30,122 nucleotides of DNA from contig WELA01001240.1 in assembly GCA_009602735.1 (NCBI GenBank), forward strand, positions 133,973-164,094, in the 5' to 3' direction. Source of the DNA: Mesotaenium endlicherianum. Taxonomy: Eukaryota; Streptophyta; Zygnematophyceae; Zygnematales; Mesotaeniaceae. Position 1 is the first letter of the stretch. The number at the start of each line of letters is the position of its first letter. The notes below the pieces were generated by a model, which worked only from the letters and a program-made list of their open reading frames with translations, was not told the origin of the DNA and searched no databases. Shown here in pieces: positions 19,615 to 28,510 of the stretch. Position numbers and translations under genes: made by a program.

Positions 19615-20140
19615 TTTTCCAATCATATTGCCATGGGCCTTGGCAATTGCCTTTTCTCCCATTGCGTCGACTAGTTGACGAGATATATTGTCTGGTATTT
19701 CCAAACATCTCCCTTTCTCCAGATAATTTGGCTCTCGCCAGACAAAATTCTCATTGTCATCCCTGCTCATTCCTTGTCCTCCAACTTTGAAGGCCCTGGA
19801 CTGAGGGAATGCTGTGAATGTGGGCAGAACCTCCCTTGGTTCTCCGTGTGTGTTGATCTGGTACTGGTAGTAAGGATCTTTCTTGGTCACTCCCTGGTTT
19901 GAACTCCCAACGTTTCACCCCCTGGGCGGACGTCTGGTACTCGTTGCATTGATGGCTCCATCCTTCTCAGGACATGTGGGGAATACCGTTAGTTCAAAAT
20001 ATTTTGGCACGTTGTGACGATCCTCCATGTCATGCATCATTGAGCAAGACGTAATGACCCAATGTTGCCTCAAAAACCAGCCATGGATATCCTGGCTGTA
20101 TTTGGTTATATTTTAGGCCCGGGTGTACATTCTCCATGCA
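19615..20140 (-). pseudogene. C5 cytosine DNA methyltransferase, C-terminal half (element B)
   Basis: Continues the enzyme whose N-terminal half is at 26553-26940. The ENV of motif VI is at 20126-20134, only six bases from the inserted LTR. Then come ATLGHYVLLNDA and a motif VIII-like SSQRAKIF-stop-TN (about 20015-19987), where the stop probably replaces Trp. The C-terminal part has REVLPTFTAFPQSRAF, the WREPNYLEKGRCLEIPDNI segment and a degraded motif X, AHGNMI (19638-19621). The last 132-codon open frame is intact from 19890 to 19492. The domain would transfer methyl groups from S-adenosylmethionine to cytosine; this copy is inactive. Confidence 0.82.
20136..20140. repeat. Target-site duplication of element A, left copy (ATGCA)
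   Basis: Matches ATGCG at 26553-26557 at four of five positions. The difference is a transition at a CpG when read on the minus strand (CGCAT to TGCAT). Confidence 0.65.
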
Positions 20141-20847
20141 TGAAATGAATCGACTTACTAAAAAGGCGATTAATAATTAATGAAGATCTTTATATCAGCA
20201 AGTAATCTTCATGGTATTTTCTGTAAATTGATTAAACAGCAAAAGACAATACACTAGCAGTGGACAATACTCGTAATGGAAGAAAACTAGCATCAATAAT
20301 GCAATCAGTAAACTCACACATAAGCAAGGCCAGGAGACAGTGCATACCAATGACTTCTCGCCTTGGATTCAGATCTCTCTCAGTAAGCAGTACCAGAGAG
20401 TTGGCCTCGTTTTCAAATGCCGAACTTGAGAGCAATCCTAGCATATGAACATGGAATGAGTTTATTGTTCAACGGCCAGTGCGATGGCACCGCCTACCCG
20501 GGAGTTAACCACGTTGGTAGGACCTTGGTTAACCAAATCCACCACCATCTCCCATCATCCCGAATCGCCATCCATCCTGAGGATGTCATCTGGCCATTCA
20601 TCTAGCACACCACACTTAGATGCATATCTAGGCAGTTTGTTGCTACCGAGTACGGAAGTCAGCTGGCTGTCAAAGAATGTGTCAGCAAGCTGACCTAAGA
20701 TGACTTCAGCCTGCTGCCCCCGGCTGAGTCATTAAACTCATTATGTCATAAAATCCAGTAGATTCAATATTAACTAAAATTCAGCACGCTGAACTTATTT
20801 AAGTATTAAATTTAAATGAATATTATATCAACCAATATACTGATTCA
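20141..20847 (-). repeat. 3' LTR of element A
   Basis: Begins TGAAATGAATC on the plus strand and matches 25840-26547 nearly throughout. Compared with the other LTR it lacks the last dozen or so bases at its inner edge: similarity stops at TGATT and the sequence becomes a short duplication of integrase-end sequence. Confidence 0.92.
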
Positions 20848-21887
20848 GTTTGTAAGCATTCTGCTGTATCCTGCTGACATGTTCAGTTTGTAAGTATTCT
20901 GACCGACACGACGCACCACCAAATATGCACCGACCCAGACAGGATCAAGCTTTTTCTTGACCACACCAGGTAGGTACAGGTGCTGAGAATACGATTTGAC
21001 CAAATCGCCCTTAGAAAATGTCAGTTTGCGACGGTGCTGATTAGTGTATTTTTGTTGGTTTGCCTGGGCTTTGTGCAGGTTCTGTTGGACTTCTGAGCCT
21101 GTCAGCAAACTCCTGGGTTAATTGGAGGGAGATCGGATTGTCAATCCCTTTAGGGTGAGTTAAAGACTCCCCTAGTATATCTGAAGGAGACTTAGGGACT
21201 CTACCCAGACTCAATTCAAAAGGAGTCTTGCCCGTTGACGGGTGCACCGCACTGTTGACCGCAAACTGGATTTGAGGTGACAGGTCATCCCAATTATCTT
21301 GCTTTTGGTTAATATAGGCTCTCAGTACCTCTTGCAAAACTCAGTTACTTCCTTCAGTCTGCCCATCAGTCTGAGGGTGGTTTGCTGTGCTGAGCAGCTG
21401 CTTGACTCCCATTAACCCCATTAAAGTTCTCCAGAACTCCGATGTAAATTTTGAGTCTATGTCTGAGATGATAGTAGAGGGTAGCCCATGTTGGCATACT
21501 ACATGGTTGTAGAACTGCCTCGCTGTTTCAAGTGCAGTTACTTTGACAGTTGTGGGGATGAAAATGACCATTTTGTCAATTTATCCACTACTACCAGTAT
21601 TGAATCATGCCCATCGGCGGTTCTTGGTAGTGTTACCACCCAGTCCATAGATATTGTTTCCCAGCGGCCAGCTGGGATGAGCAGCGTTGTAAGAGGCCCC
21701 CCGGTGGTGTGTGCCTAGACTTATTCCTTTGGCACTGGTCACAGGACTTAACGTATTTCAAGACCTCCAGAGGTAATCCCTCCCAATGATAATGTTTTGC
21801 CAGTTTGCCAACAGTTTTGGCCTGCCCCAAATGCCCACCCAGTAAACTGTCATATGCTTGACTCAGTAAACAGGACCTTATTTTCAA
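20845..21887 (-). pseudogene. Element A integrase
   Basis: Zinc module with CDQCQRNK (about 21745-21720), core SDIDSKFTSEFW and HPQTDGQTEGSN (about 21460-21345), then NWDDLSPQIQFAVNSAVHPS and TPFELSLGRVPKSP, and a GPY/F-type C-terminal module, KLDPVWVGAYLVV with NTYKLN (about 20955-20885). At least three frame breaks (near 21640, 21340 and 21100). The first zinc His is replaced by Tyr in AYDSLLGGHLG. The final stop codon TGA overlaps the first bases of the 3' LTR at 20845-20847, after a short tandem duplication, so the natural end of the protein is probably lost. Confidence 0.88.
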
Positions 21888-21905
21888 GTTATTAGGAATG
21901 ACCAG

Positions 21906-22643
21906 CTACAGCCTGCCTGAAGTGGTTTCAGTCACCCAGACCCCATCCTTAAGCCTATACTCGAGTGCAGTAGCAGGACACACACCATCAGTGTAGCTGG
22001 GCTCAAATGTTGGGTCAGAAAGGTAGGCTTTCCTAAGTTGTTCAAGGAAGGACTTTTTCACCTTTAGTGAAGTGAGTGCACAAAGGACGTTATCTACAGT
22101 ATGCTGACTAAAGTTCCTTTCTTGCAAGTCAGGTCTTCTAGAGAGTGCATCAGCAGGATTCAACTTCCCTGGTTTGTAGTCGATTTGGACTTGGAACTGC
22201 TCCAGCATCTGGCTCCAGCGGTTCTCCCTCCTCGACAGCTTGGACTTCTTCTGAAAGTGGGTCAGAGCTAGATGATCTGTAATCACCTTAAAAGCTTTAC
22301 CATGTAAGTATGCTCTCCACTGTTTGAGTACATGAATGATAGCTAGCAGCTCTTTATCATGCACTGAGTAATTAATCTCCGCTGGATTAAATTTCATAGA
22401 CTCATACAACACCGGATGCCACTCCTGCCGTACCTTACCATCCTTTGTGGTTTTGTCAGCAGGCTGCAACAAAATAGCACCCATGGCAAAATCAGAGGCA
22501 TCAGTAACCACCTGCACCGGTTTGCTGGGGTCATACACGGCTAGCACTGGGGCAGAACAAAGGGCATCCTTAAGGATTTGGAAGGCAGCCTGCTGCTCTT
22601 CCCCCCACACATACCCTATGTCTTTCTTGGTAAGGTCAGTCAA
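21906..22643 (-). CDS. Element A RNase H domain (open frame of 245 codons)
   Basis: Degrades the RNA strand of the RNA-DNA hybrid. Motifs: WGEEQQAAFQILKDALCSAP, VVTDASDFAMGAILLQ with the catalytic Asp (about 22502), NYSVHDKELLAIIHVLKQWR with the catalytic Glu, and KVITDHLALTHFQ. Then comes the tether DYKPGKLNPADALSRRPDL that leads to integrase. This is the least damaged part of the element. Continuity with RT is broken by a stop near 22695. Confidence 0.92.
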   Translation of the reverse strand: MTDLTKKDIGYVWGEEQQAAFQILKDALCSAPVLAVYDPSKPVQVVTDASDFAMGAILLQPADKTTKDGKVRQEWHPVLYESMKFNPAEINYSVHDKELLAIIHVLKQWRAYLHGKAFKVITDHLALTHFQKKSKLSRRENRWSQMLEQFQVQIDYKPGKLNPADALSRRPDLQERNFSQHTVDNVLCALTSLKVKKSFLEQLRKAYLSDPTFEPSYTDGVCPATALEYRLKDGVWVTETTSGRL

Positions 22644-22694
22644 TTTACTGGTCTTTGTAGATAAATTCTCAATAAATCTTCTATAGTAGTTAGC

Positions 22695-23590
22695 CTACCC
22701 AAGGAAAGATGTATCTTCGGAGACAAATTGTGGTATAGGCCAGTCCCTTATGGTCTGGACCTTCTTAGGATCCACACTGATGCCTTCTTTGCTGACAACA
22801 TGGCCTAGAGATTCAATGCTTTCTTTGAAGAAATCACACTTGCTCATTTTAGCATACAACTGGTTCTTTCTCAGAGTGTCCATGACTGTCTTCAAGTGTT
22901 CAACATGCTGAGCTTCATCCTTAGAGAAAATTAAAATATCATCCAGGAAGACTTGCACAAACTTATCCAGGGAAGGTCTGAAATTGTCATTCATAGCATT
23001 CATGAAGGTTGCAGGAGCATTCGTCAGTCCGAATGGCATCACGTTGAACTCATAGTGTCAATAACGTGTGCGAAAGGCACTCTTGTGTTCATCCCCCTCA
23101 GCAATTTTGATTTGATGGTAACCATTCTTGAGATCTACCTTACTGAACACTTTAGCACCAGACAGGATATCAAGCAAGTCCTTCTGGGTAAAGCATACTT
23201 GTTCTTCAATGTAATTCTGTTAAGAGCTCTGTAATCAACGCACATCCGCATGCTCCCATCCTTTTTCTTAACAAAGAGGATGGGTGCGCCATAAGGTGAT
23301 TTACTAGGGGAAATGTAACCATTTTCCTCAAGTTCTGCAATCTGTGGTTTCAACTCTTCGCTCTCCACATAAGACAAGCCATAAGTGCGTTGCCAGGGTG
23401 GCTGACTCCCAGGTAATAAGTCAATCCTGTGATCCACTTCCCTCATAAGAGGTAGTCCTGGAGGCATATTTGAAACATGAGTGAGTTGAGCAACAATTTT
23501 TGCAGCAGTAGGGTGCTCCGGAGGGATTACCTTTTTTTCAACCACTTCCTCAAGTTGAGGAGGTAACTCTCTTAGCAGAAGACAGAACAC
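22695..23590 (-). pseudogene. Element A reverse transcriptase
   Basis: Motifs: [59 protein letters not shown], then in another frame [38 protein letters not shown] and [19 protein letters not shown] (FLDD at 22938-22949). The frame shifts near 23135-23180, and a TGA interrupts the domain near 23057. The catalytic Asp pair is kept. Confidence 0.92.
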
Positions 23591-23608
23591 TCTGTCTTCC
23601 TTCTGGTT

Positions 23609-24595
23609 TCAGCTGTCGATGAACTCCATTGCATTCAGCAATTTGCATCCTCCTAGAAGCCTCTTCTTTTTCTTCATTTGCCATCCATACAAGACAAGAG
23701 GAAGAGCACTGGTGGGTGCCAAGTTAGTCTGCCCATCATTGGCTCCTCTCACTTTAACTGTACCTTTGCTCCAACAGACTTCAGCTTGATGTCTATCAAG
23801 CCAGGACCTGCCTAGCACGAGATCATAGAAGCTTGTGTTGAGTACCTCAAATGTAAGCGATTTAGTTAGAATTGCAATGCCAGAACCTAACTGAACCTCA
23901 ATAGGCTTGGTTATAATTCCTCCCAGGATGCTTGAGGCATCTCCAAGGAATATTTTTCTATTCCCTTGGGTGACAGTAGGCAGCCTTAGCCGCTTAACTA
24001 AGTCCTTGTGGATAAAAGTATGTGACGCCCCTCCGTCAACAGATGCCCTCACCTTCTTGCCTGCAATAATGCAATGCAGTAGGATAGGAAGGGATACCTT
24101 TTCCTGACTTTTGCATTGTTCTTCTGACTTAGCAAAGAAATGTTCGACATCAGGTGGAACAAGATCATCCAGAGTGTGCACTTTCCGGAGATCTATATTG
24201 CTGATGGTCTCCTTTATCTGGTTGTCAGGCATGCATAGTGAATCCAGTTCAGCAGGACCCATAATACCTGCTACGAGGGCAGGTAGTGACGACTCACTAT
24301 CTCTAGCATCCTCACAATCAGTAGACTGGATTACTGACTGTTGCTGTCTTTTAAAGGCTGGTCTTTTCTCTCGACCTTTGGGAGGTGCTTGTCTGGACAC
24401 TGCTCTCTTAGTGACCTGTCTGCTGGCAATGGAAGCAAATCGATTTTGTTGAGGCTGGTCTCGGCTTAGTCCTACCACCACCTCTTCCATAGCCGCCTCG
24501 AGAGAAACCACCTCTCCCTCTAGACTGTATAGCATTGTACTCATACCCATATTCATCACCCTGATCATCCTCAGCCTGGTCTCCTTCAATTGCAT
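23609..24595 (-). CDS. Element A zinc-knuckle remnant and aspartic protease (open frame of 328 codons)
   Basis: Retropepsin that would cut the polyprotein. The active-site segment reads RASVDGGASHTFIHKDLVKR (DGG at 24029-24037) where most relatives have DSG or DTG. The second conserved block is YDLVLGRSWLDRHQAEV. The frame opens inside the Gly/Arg-rich end of gag in a shifted phase, so its first 60 or so residues are not the natural sequence. Confidence 0.85.
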   Translation of the reverse strand: MQLKETRLRMIRVMNMGMSTMLYSLEGEVVSLEAAMEEVVVGLSRDQPQQNRFASIASRQVTKRAVSRQAPPKGREKRPAFKRQQQSVIQSTDCEDARDSESSLPALVAGIMGPAELDSLCMPDNQIKETISNIDLRKVHTLDDLVPPDVEHFFAKSEEQCKSQEKVSLPILLHCIIAGKKVRASVDGGASHTFIHKDLVKRLRLPTVTQGNRKIFLGDASSILGGIITKPIEVQLGSGIAILTKSLTFEVLNTSFYDLVLGRSWLDRHQAEVCWSKGTVKVRGANDGQTNLAPTSALPLVLYGWQMKKKKRLLGGCKLLNAMEFIDS

Positions 24596-24686
24596 TGTAG
24601 AAACCGTGGGGTTTTGACAACCTTAGACACCAAAGCATTACTTTGGCGCTTGTGATTGAATTGCTGCTGATCCCAGGCATTAGCAT
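24408..24686 (-). pseudogene. Element A gag end: RGG box and CCHC zinc knuckle
   Basis: Encodes SRGRGGFSRGGYGRGGGR, an Arg-Gly-Gly RNA-binding stretch, then CFHCQQTGH of a CCHC knuckle. A stop follows the His and the last Cys is in a different frame (QCPDK), so the knuckle is frameshifted. Confidence 0.8.
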
Positions 24687-24749
24687 CCTAGATCAAGTCA
24701 ACCAATATCTCATATTTTTTTTCAGCAAAATGACCTAAGACCTCAAATT

Positions 24750-25805
24750 TCAACCATACCTGAAGTATGCTATCATATATTGCTCTGGCAAGTCTGGCTG
24801 CTTCATCATGTTCTCTTGGAACTTTTGAGCAAACTCAGCAACTGAAGTGGTCTGCTTCAGTGTCAGGGAGATCATCGCATAGATAGCTTTCTCCTGCTGG
24901 TTGATGACATCAAACTTCTCATGCAACTTCTCGACAAACTCTACCCACATAGGGTCACCGAGTTGCCGAGCCTTACGCTCTTCCTTCCAGTACAACCACC
25001 AGTCTGCAGCACTCCCTTTCAGTAGCGCACCGGTGTGCCTGACCTTCTCGTAATCTTGCAGTTCTGGGTAGTTCTCCAGCCACTGCTCAACATCCGCGAG
25101 AAACTTGATCAGGTAATATTTTGTGTTTCCCTCAGGATCATAGTCCTGGGGAGGTTTCGGCTTGGGCTTACTAGTCCCTTTGCCACCACCACCCGTGGTT
25201 TGAGAACCCAGTTGGTCTCGGTCTCGCAGTAGAGACATTATGATTCTTTTGTCATCCTGTTGAGATTGGTACATGCTCGCCATTTGCGATTGCATTTGCA
25301 CAAACAATGCTCCCAAATCCACACTCTGAGGTGGGAGTCTAGCAAATGCAACAGCAGCATTGGCATCTACTCGTTGAGTAGTGTCCTCAACAGTCCCTCT
25401 CGCTCCTGGAGCAGCAATTCCTACCGCATTCAGCCGGTCACGAATTTGACCTAGGGGCACATTGAGTTGTACAGCAAGAGGTGGATTCAAAATATTGGCC
25501 CTTGATGCCATTAGTTCTTTGACAGTGCGCTCGTCCGCTGGCTGTCCTTCCCTCCTTTCTGGATCTTCAACGACTTTTGCTAATCTCTCAACTTCTAATC
25601 TGGCTCTCTCCTCCTCAGCCTGCTGTGTTGCGATTGCGGCAATAGCAGCTGCCTCATCTGCAGCCTCTCTTGTTGCAGTATCTGCCACTGCTTCGGAATA
25701 GGTACGGGTTCCTGCTACATGGCTTTCAGCCTGATTTTCAACATTCTCGTTATCCTGGTTCTCCATGTCTCGGGAGTTGCTAGTTTGAGACCTCGTCTTT
25801 ATCAT
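24750..25805 (-). CDS. Element A gag (capsid region), 351 codons
   Basis: Structural protein of the intracellular particle. It starts MIKTRSQTSNS just inside the primer-binding site. It has an Ala/Glu-rich coiled-coil-like N-terminus (about residues 35-85) and a retrotransposon gag core with VEQWLENYPEL, LKGSAADWWLYWKEER and SVAEFAQKFQENMMK. A frame break at about 24755 cuts it before the natural continuation (KFEVLGHFAEKKYE in the next frame). Confidence 0.9.
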   Translation of the reverse strand: MIKTRSQTSNSRDMENQDNENVENQAESHVAGTRTYSEAVADTATREAADEAAAIAAIATQQAEEERARLEVERLAKVVEDPERREGQPADERTVKELMASRANILNPPLAVQLNVPLGQIRDRLNAVGIAAPGARGTVEDTTQRVDANAAVAFARLPPQSVDLGALFVQMQSQMASMYQSQQDDKRIIMSLLRDRDQLGSQTTGGGGKGTSKPKPKPPQDYDPEGNTKYYLIKFLADVEQWLENYPELQDYEKVRHTGALLKGSAADWWLYWKEERKARQLGDPMWVEFVEKLHEKFDVINQQEKAIYAMISLTLKQTTSVAEFAQKFQENMMKQPDLPEQYMIAYFRYG

Positions 25806-25821
25806 ACAAAGAAGACTGTGA

Positions 25822-25838
25822 TAACTGCTCCGATACCA
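25822..25838 (-). promoter_or_regulatory. Primer-binding site of element A (initiator Met tRNA type)
   Basis: Minus strand TGGTATCGGAGCAGTT, one base inside the 5' LTR. It resembles the plant initiator-Met primer site TGGTATCAGAGC with one change. Confidence 0.85.
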
Positions 25839-25839
25839 C

Positions 25840-26552
25840 TGAAATGAATCGACTTACTAAAAAGGCGATTAATAATTAATGAAGATCTTACATCAGCAAG
25901 TAATTTTTATGATATTTTCTGTTAATTGATTAAACAGCAAAAGACAATACACTAGCAGTGGACAATACTTGTATGTCAAATGGAAGTAAACTAGCATCAA
26001 TAATGCAATCAGAAAACTCACACATAAGCAAGGCCAGGAGACAGTGCATATCAATGATTTCTCGCCTTGGATTCAGATCTCTTTCAGTGAGCGGTACCAG
26101 AGAGTTGGCCTTGTTTCCAAATGCCGAACTGGAGAGCAATCCTAGCATATGTGCATGGAATGAGTTTACTAGTCAACGGCCAGTGCGATGGCACCGCCTA
26201 CCCGGGAGTTAACCACGTTGGTAAGACCTCGGTTAACCAAATCCACCACCATCTACCATCCCAAATCGCCATCCATCCTAAGGATGTCATTTGGCCATTC
26301 AGTTAGCACACCAAACTTAGATGCATATCTAGGCAGTTCGCTGCTACCGAGTACAGAAGTCACCTGGCTGTCAAAGAATGTGTCAGCAAGCTGACCTAAG
26401 TTGACTTCAGCCTGCTGCCCCCGGCTGAGTCATTAAATTGATTATGTTATAAAATCCAGTTTTTCAATATTAACTAAAGTTCAGCAGGCTGAACTTAACT
26501 AAGTATTAAATTTAAATAAATATTATATCAACCAATATACTGATTTATTACA
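25840..26552 (-). repeat. 5' LTR of element A
   Basis: Plus strand runs TGAAATG to TTATTACA, so it has TG and CA ends, followed by the ATGCG target copy. It should contain the promoter and polyadenylation signals of the element. It is about 93% identical to 20141-20847 by eye. Confidence 0.92.
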
Positions 26553-26940
26553 ATGCGGCACATACACAGGTGGGTCCACATGATATTTCAGTACGTGGTT
26601 GATGGTTTTCACAATCTGTTTCCGATGTGCTGCACGTGTCGTTAAATCCTCTCATCCTTCCGACCTGCGAGAATGGCTAGCATGAAAATCCAACAAAGAC
26701 TCAGTCAATGTTGTAAACATTCAAAAAAGGGGATGTACCTTTACAATGTTTTATCCATAATTCGGGCAATCTAAAAATCCGGAGGCACTAAGTCTTGGAA
26801 ATTCAACATTCGTCGCATCTCGTACTGCGGTGATGTCGTTATCCACATAGATGACTTTGGCCACTTTCATCCCTCTCTGAATTATTGCCATTGTTCTTGA
26901 GCAGAGTCTCGCAAACAACTCCAGCACAACCATTTCTAAT
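26553..26940 (-). pseudogene. C5 cytosine DNA methyltransferase, N-terminal half (element B)
   Basis: Motif I (SAM binding) reads VVLELFARLCSRTMAIIQRG, starting at 26930. The family has Gly at both Arg positions; each change is GGA to AGA. Motif II is VIYVDNDITA (Asp codons at 26841-26843 and 26835-26837). Motif IV, with the catalytic Cys, is GFSC-stop-PFSQVGR: the Cys codon is at 26680-26682 and the TAG at 26677-26679 stands where Gln is expected (CAG to TAG). The segment before motif VI is VKTINHVLKYHVDPPVYV, ending at the insertion point. Motif IV is in a different frame from the others, so at least two frameshifts are present. The C-terminal half is at 19615-20140. Confidence 0.85.
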
Positions 26941-27226
26941 CGGAACGGTTCATCCGTTTAATGGGTGCTTGTGTATGATCCGCCACGAGGCTAGATGCGG
27001 CGCATGCGACACATTGCCGAAATGCGACGGAAATGTTGGTTTGAATGTGGATAAGTACAATTGGCGCGCAATCAAAGTACCTCAAGTTACCTTTTCATTT
27101 GTATCGTCACAGCTTGAGCCAATGGCGCCAATCCTGGCATCAGGTTAAACGCAGAAGTGACTAGATGTGGTATCGGCAACAGCTCTTGCTAGCTGAAGTC
27201 CATGTTACTCATAGTTTCTTGTTGCG
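26941..27226 (-). pseudogene. Element B linker between protease and methyltransferase
   Basis: About 290 bases with stops in all frames. One frame reads into the methyltransferase start (VPIRNG just before MVVLELF) after a single frame break. No domain recognised. Confidence 0.45.
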
Positions 27227-28153
27227 TCATCCTCCCAGGTTGCCGCAGTAATGGTCTAAACGTACATTCTTATTTAGTGAGGTGTAGACGTGAGCCTCGC
27301 TTTGCAATGCCTCATTAATTTTCCTCGGATGAGATGTTGAGGTAAAACAATGCACTAACTCAGAAGCCGTCTCGCTGTTGCATACCATCTTCACATGAAT
27401 CTCTTCCGTGGATTGTCTGCCTGTCTGTTGGTAGGTCACCTTTTGCATACCTGGGGGAATCAGGTCTTTTGTCCCCAGGATAACGTCATAATTCTCTTCT
27501 TTTGTAACAGTACACTCTATCATAATTGTTGCTTTTTCAAGTTTTCCCCGAATTTACTGTGATCCAGACAGGCTTACGAGTGAGACCGCAAGACTTAGAA
27601 ACCTGTCCTGATGCAGTCCTCAATTGGAAAGGGCTTTCTTCTAGTCCCTCTTAGTCAATCCCAGAGCTTTCACATCTCTTTTTCCCACGACGATTGACTG
27701 TACTCCCGTATCCAGCAAGATATTAGATGCAGTCCAGTTGTTGAACTTCATGGCGCCATCCTTCTTCTGCACTTTCACAGTGTTGAAATTGGTTGGCAAT
27801 GAGGCACAATTTGCACCCTCCTCAGCTATATCTAGTTGTTTTTTGGCTTCTTCAGCCGTGAAAGGAAAAGTGAGATTAAGATCGGCTAGCGACAGCAATT
27901 TAACATGCTGTATCCGATTTTCCACCAAAGCTCTCAGCTTCTCTTGCAAAAAGCTGACTTGCTTGCGCGTCCCTGATCTAGTCTGGCGTAGCTTAGCAAT
28001 CTCGTCCTTGTCCAAGGTGATCCTAAAGGTTTGGGGAAGCTTTCCAGCATTCCTAAGGACCAAAGTCACCAAACAGTCATGATCTGCTTGCTCTTTGGCT
28101 ACTGCGGCCATTGCCTTCTCAGGTATTGCCTTTGCGCCTTTGCATACGCACAA
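27227..28153 (-). pseudogene. Element B aspartic protease region
   Basis: Retropepsin of the polyprotein: NILLDTGVQSIVVGKRDVKA with the DTG catalytic triplet at 27704-27712, followed in another frame by YDVILGTKDLIPPGM, the second conserved block. Upstream, residues 45-130 of the 170-codon frame (28153-27641) are a Lys/Glu-rich helical segment. The two blocks are separated by stops between 27641 and 27523. Confidence 0.8.
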
Positions 28154-28208
28154 CCTTTTCTGCTACATCTGCATTATAATACACGTTTGGAGGGTCTAGT
28201 TTTGCAAA

Positions 28209-28510
28209 CTAAGCTTTGAGTCCAGCAATTTTTGCAGTCATAGCATCATACTTATGGTTACCCTTCCGGCGACCAGAGTTATCTTTTTCCATCTTTTTAC
28301 CCTTATCTGCCTCTTGCATGGCAATATTAGCCCAAGGAGGCTTCACATTTGGGTTCTTAGACCACCACTCATCTTCTGAGTATCCCTTCTTGACATTATG
28401 TGCACGTATTTGTGTGTTGCTAGCAGACAATTGCTTATCATCAGGGTAAGGACAATCTCTCTTCTAATGTCCTGATTTTCCACAATTCCAATAGTCTTTC
28501 TGCTGTTTCA
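28209..28510 (-). pseudogene. Element B zinc knuckle and gag C-terminal end
   Basis: YWNCGKSGH-stop-KRDCPYPDD at about 28500-28445 is a CCHC knuckle in which the first Cys has become Tyr and a stop follows the His. After it, a 73-codon frame (ending at 28209) reads KGYSEDEWWSKNPNVKPPWA and a Lys-rich tail. Confidence 0.75.

Larger units (their letters stand above)
20141..26552 (-). mobile_element. Element A: Ty3/gypsy LTR retrotransposon, 6.4 kb, decayed
   Basis: Two LTRs of about 707 and 713 bp flank gag, zinc knuckle, protease, RT, RNase H and integrase in Ty3/gypsy order on the minus strand, with an initiator-Met-type primer-binding site next to the 5' LTR. I counted about 50 differences between the LTRs over about 705 aligned bases, near 93% identity, mostly transitions. 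Frameshifts and stops occur in gag, the zinc knuckle, RT and integrase, so it is not autonomous. No chromodomain follows the integrase. It inserted into the methyltransferase of element B. Confidence 0.95.

Noticed and set aside
20845..21108. Chromodomain at the end of the element A integrase
   Set aside because: Only a GPY/F-like module is visible before the frame ends at the LTR; no chromodomain residues follow.
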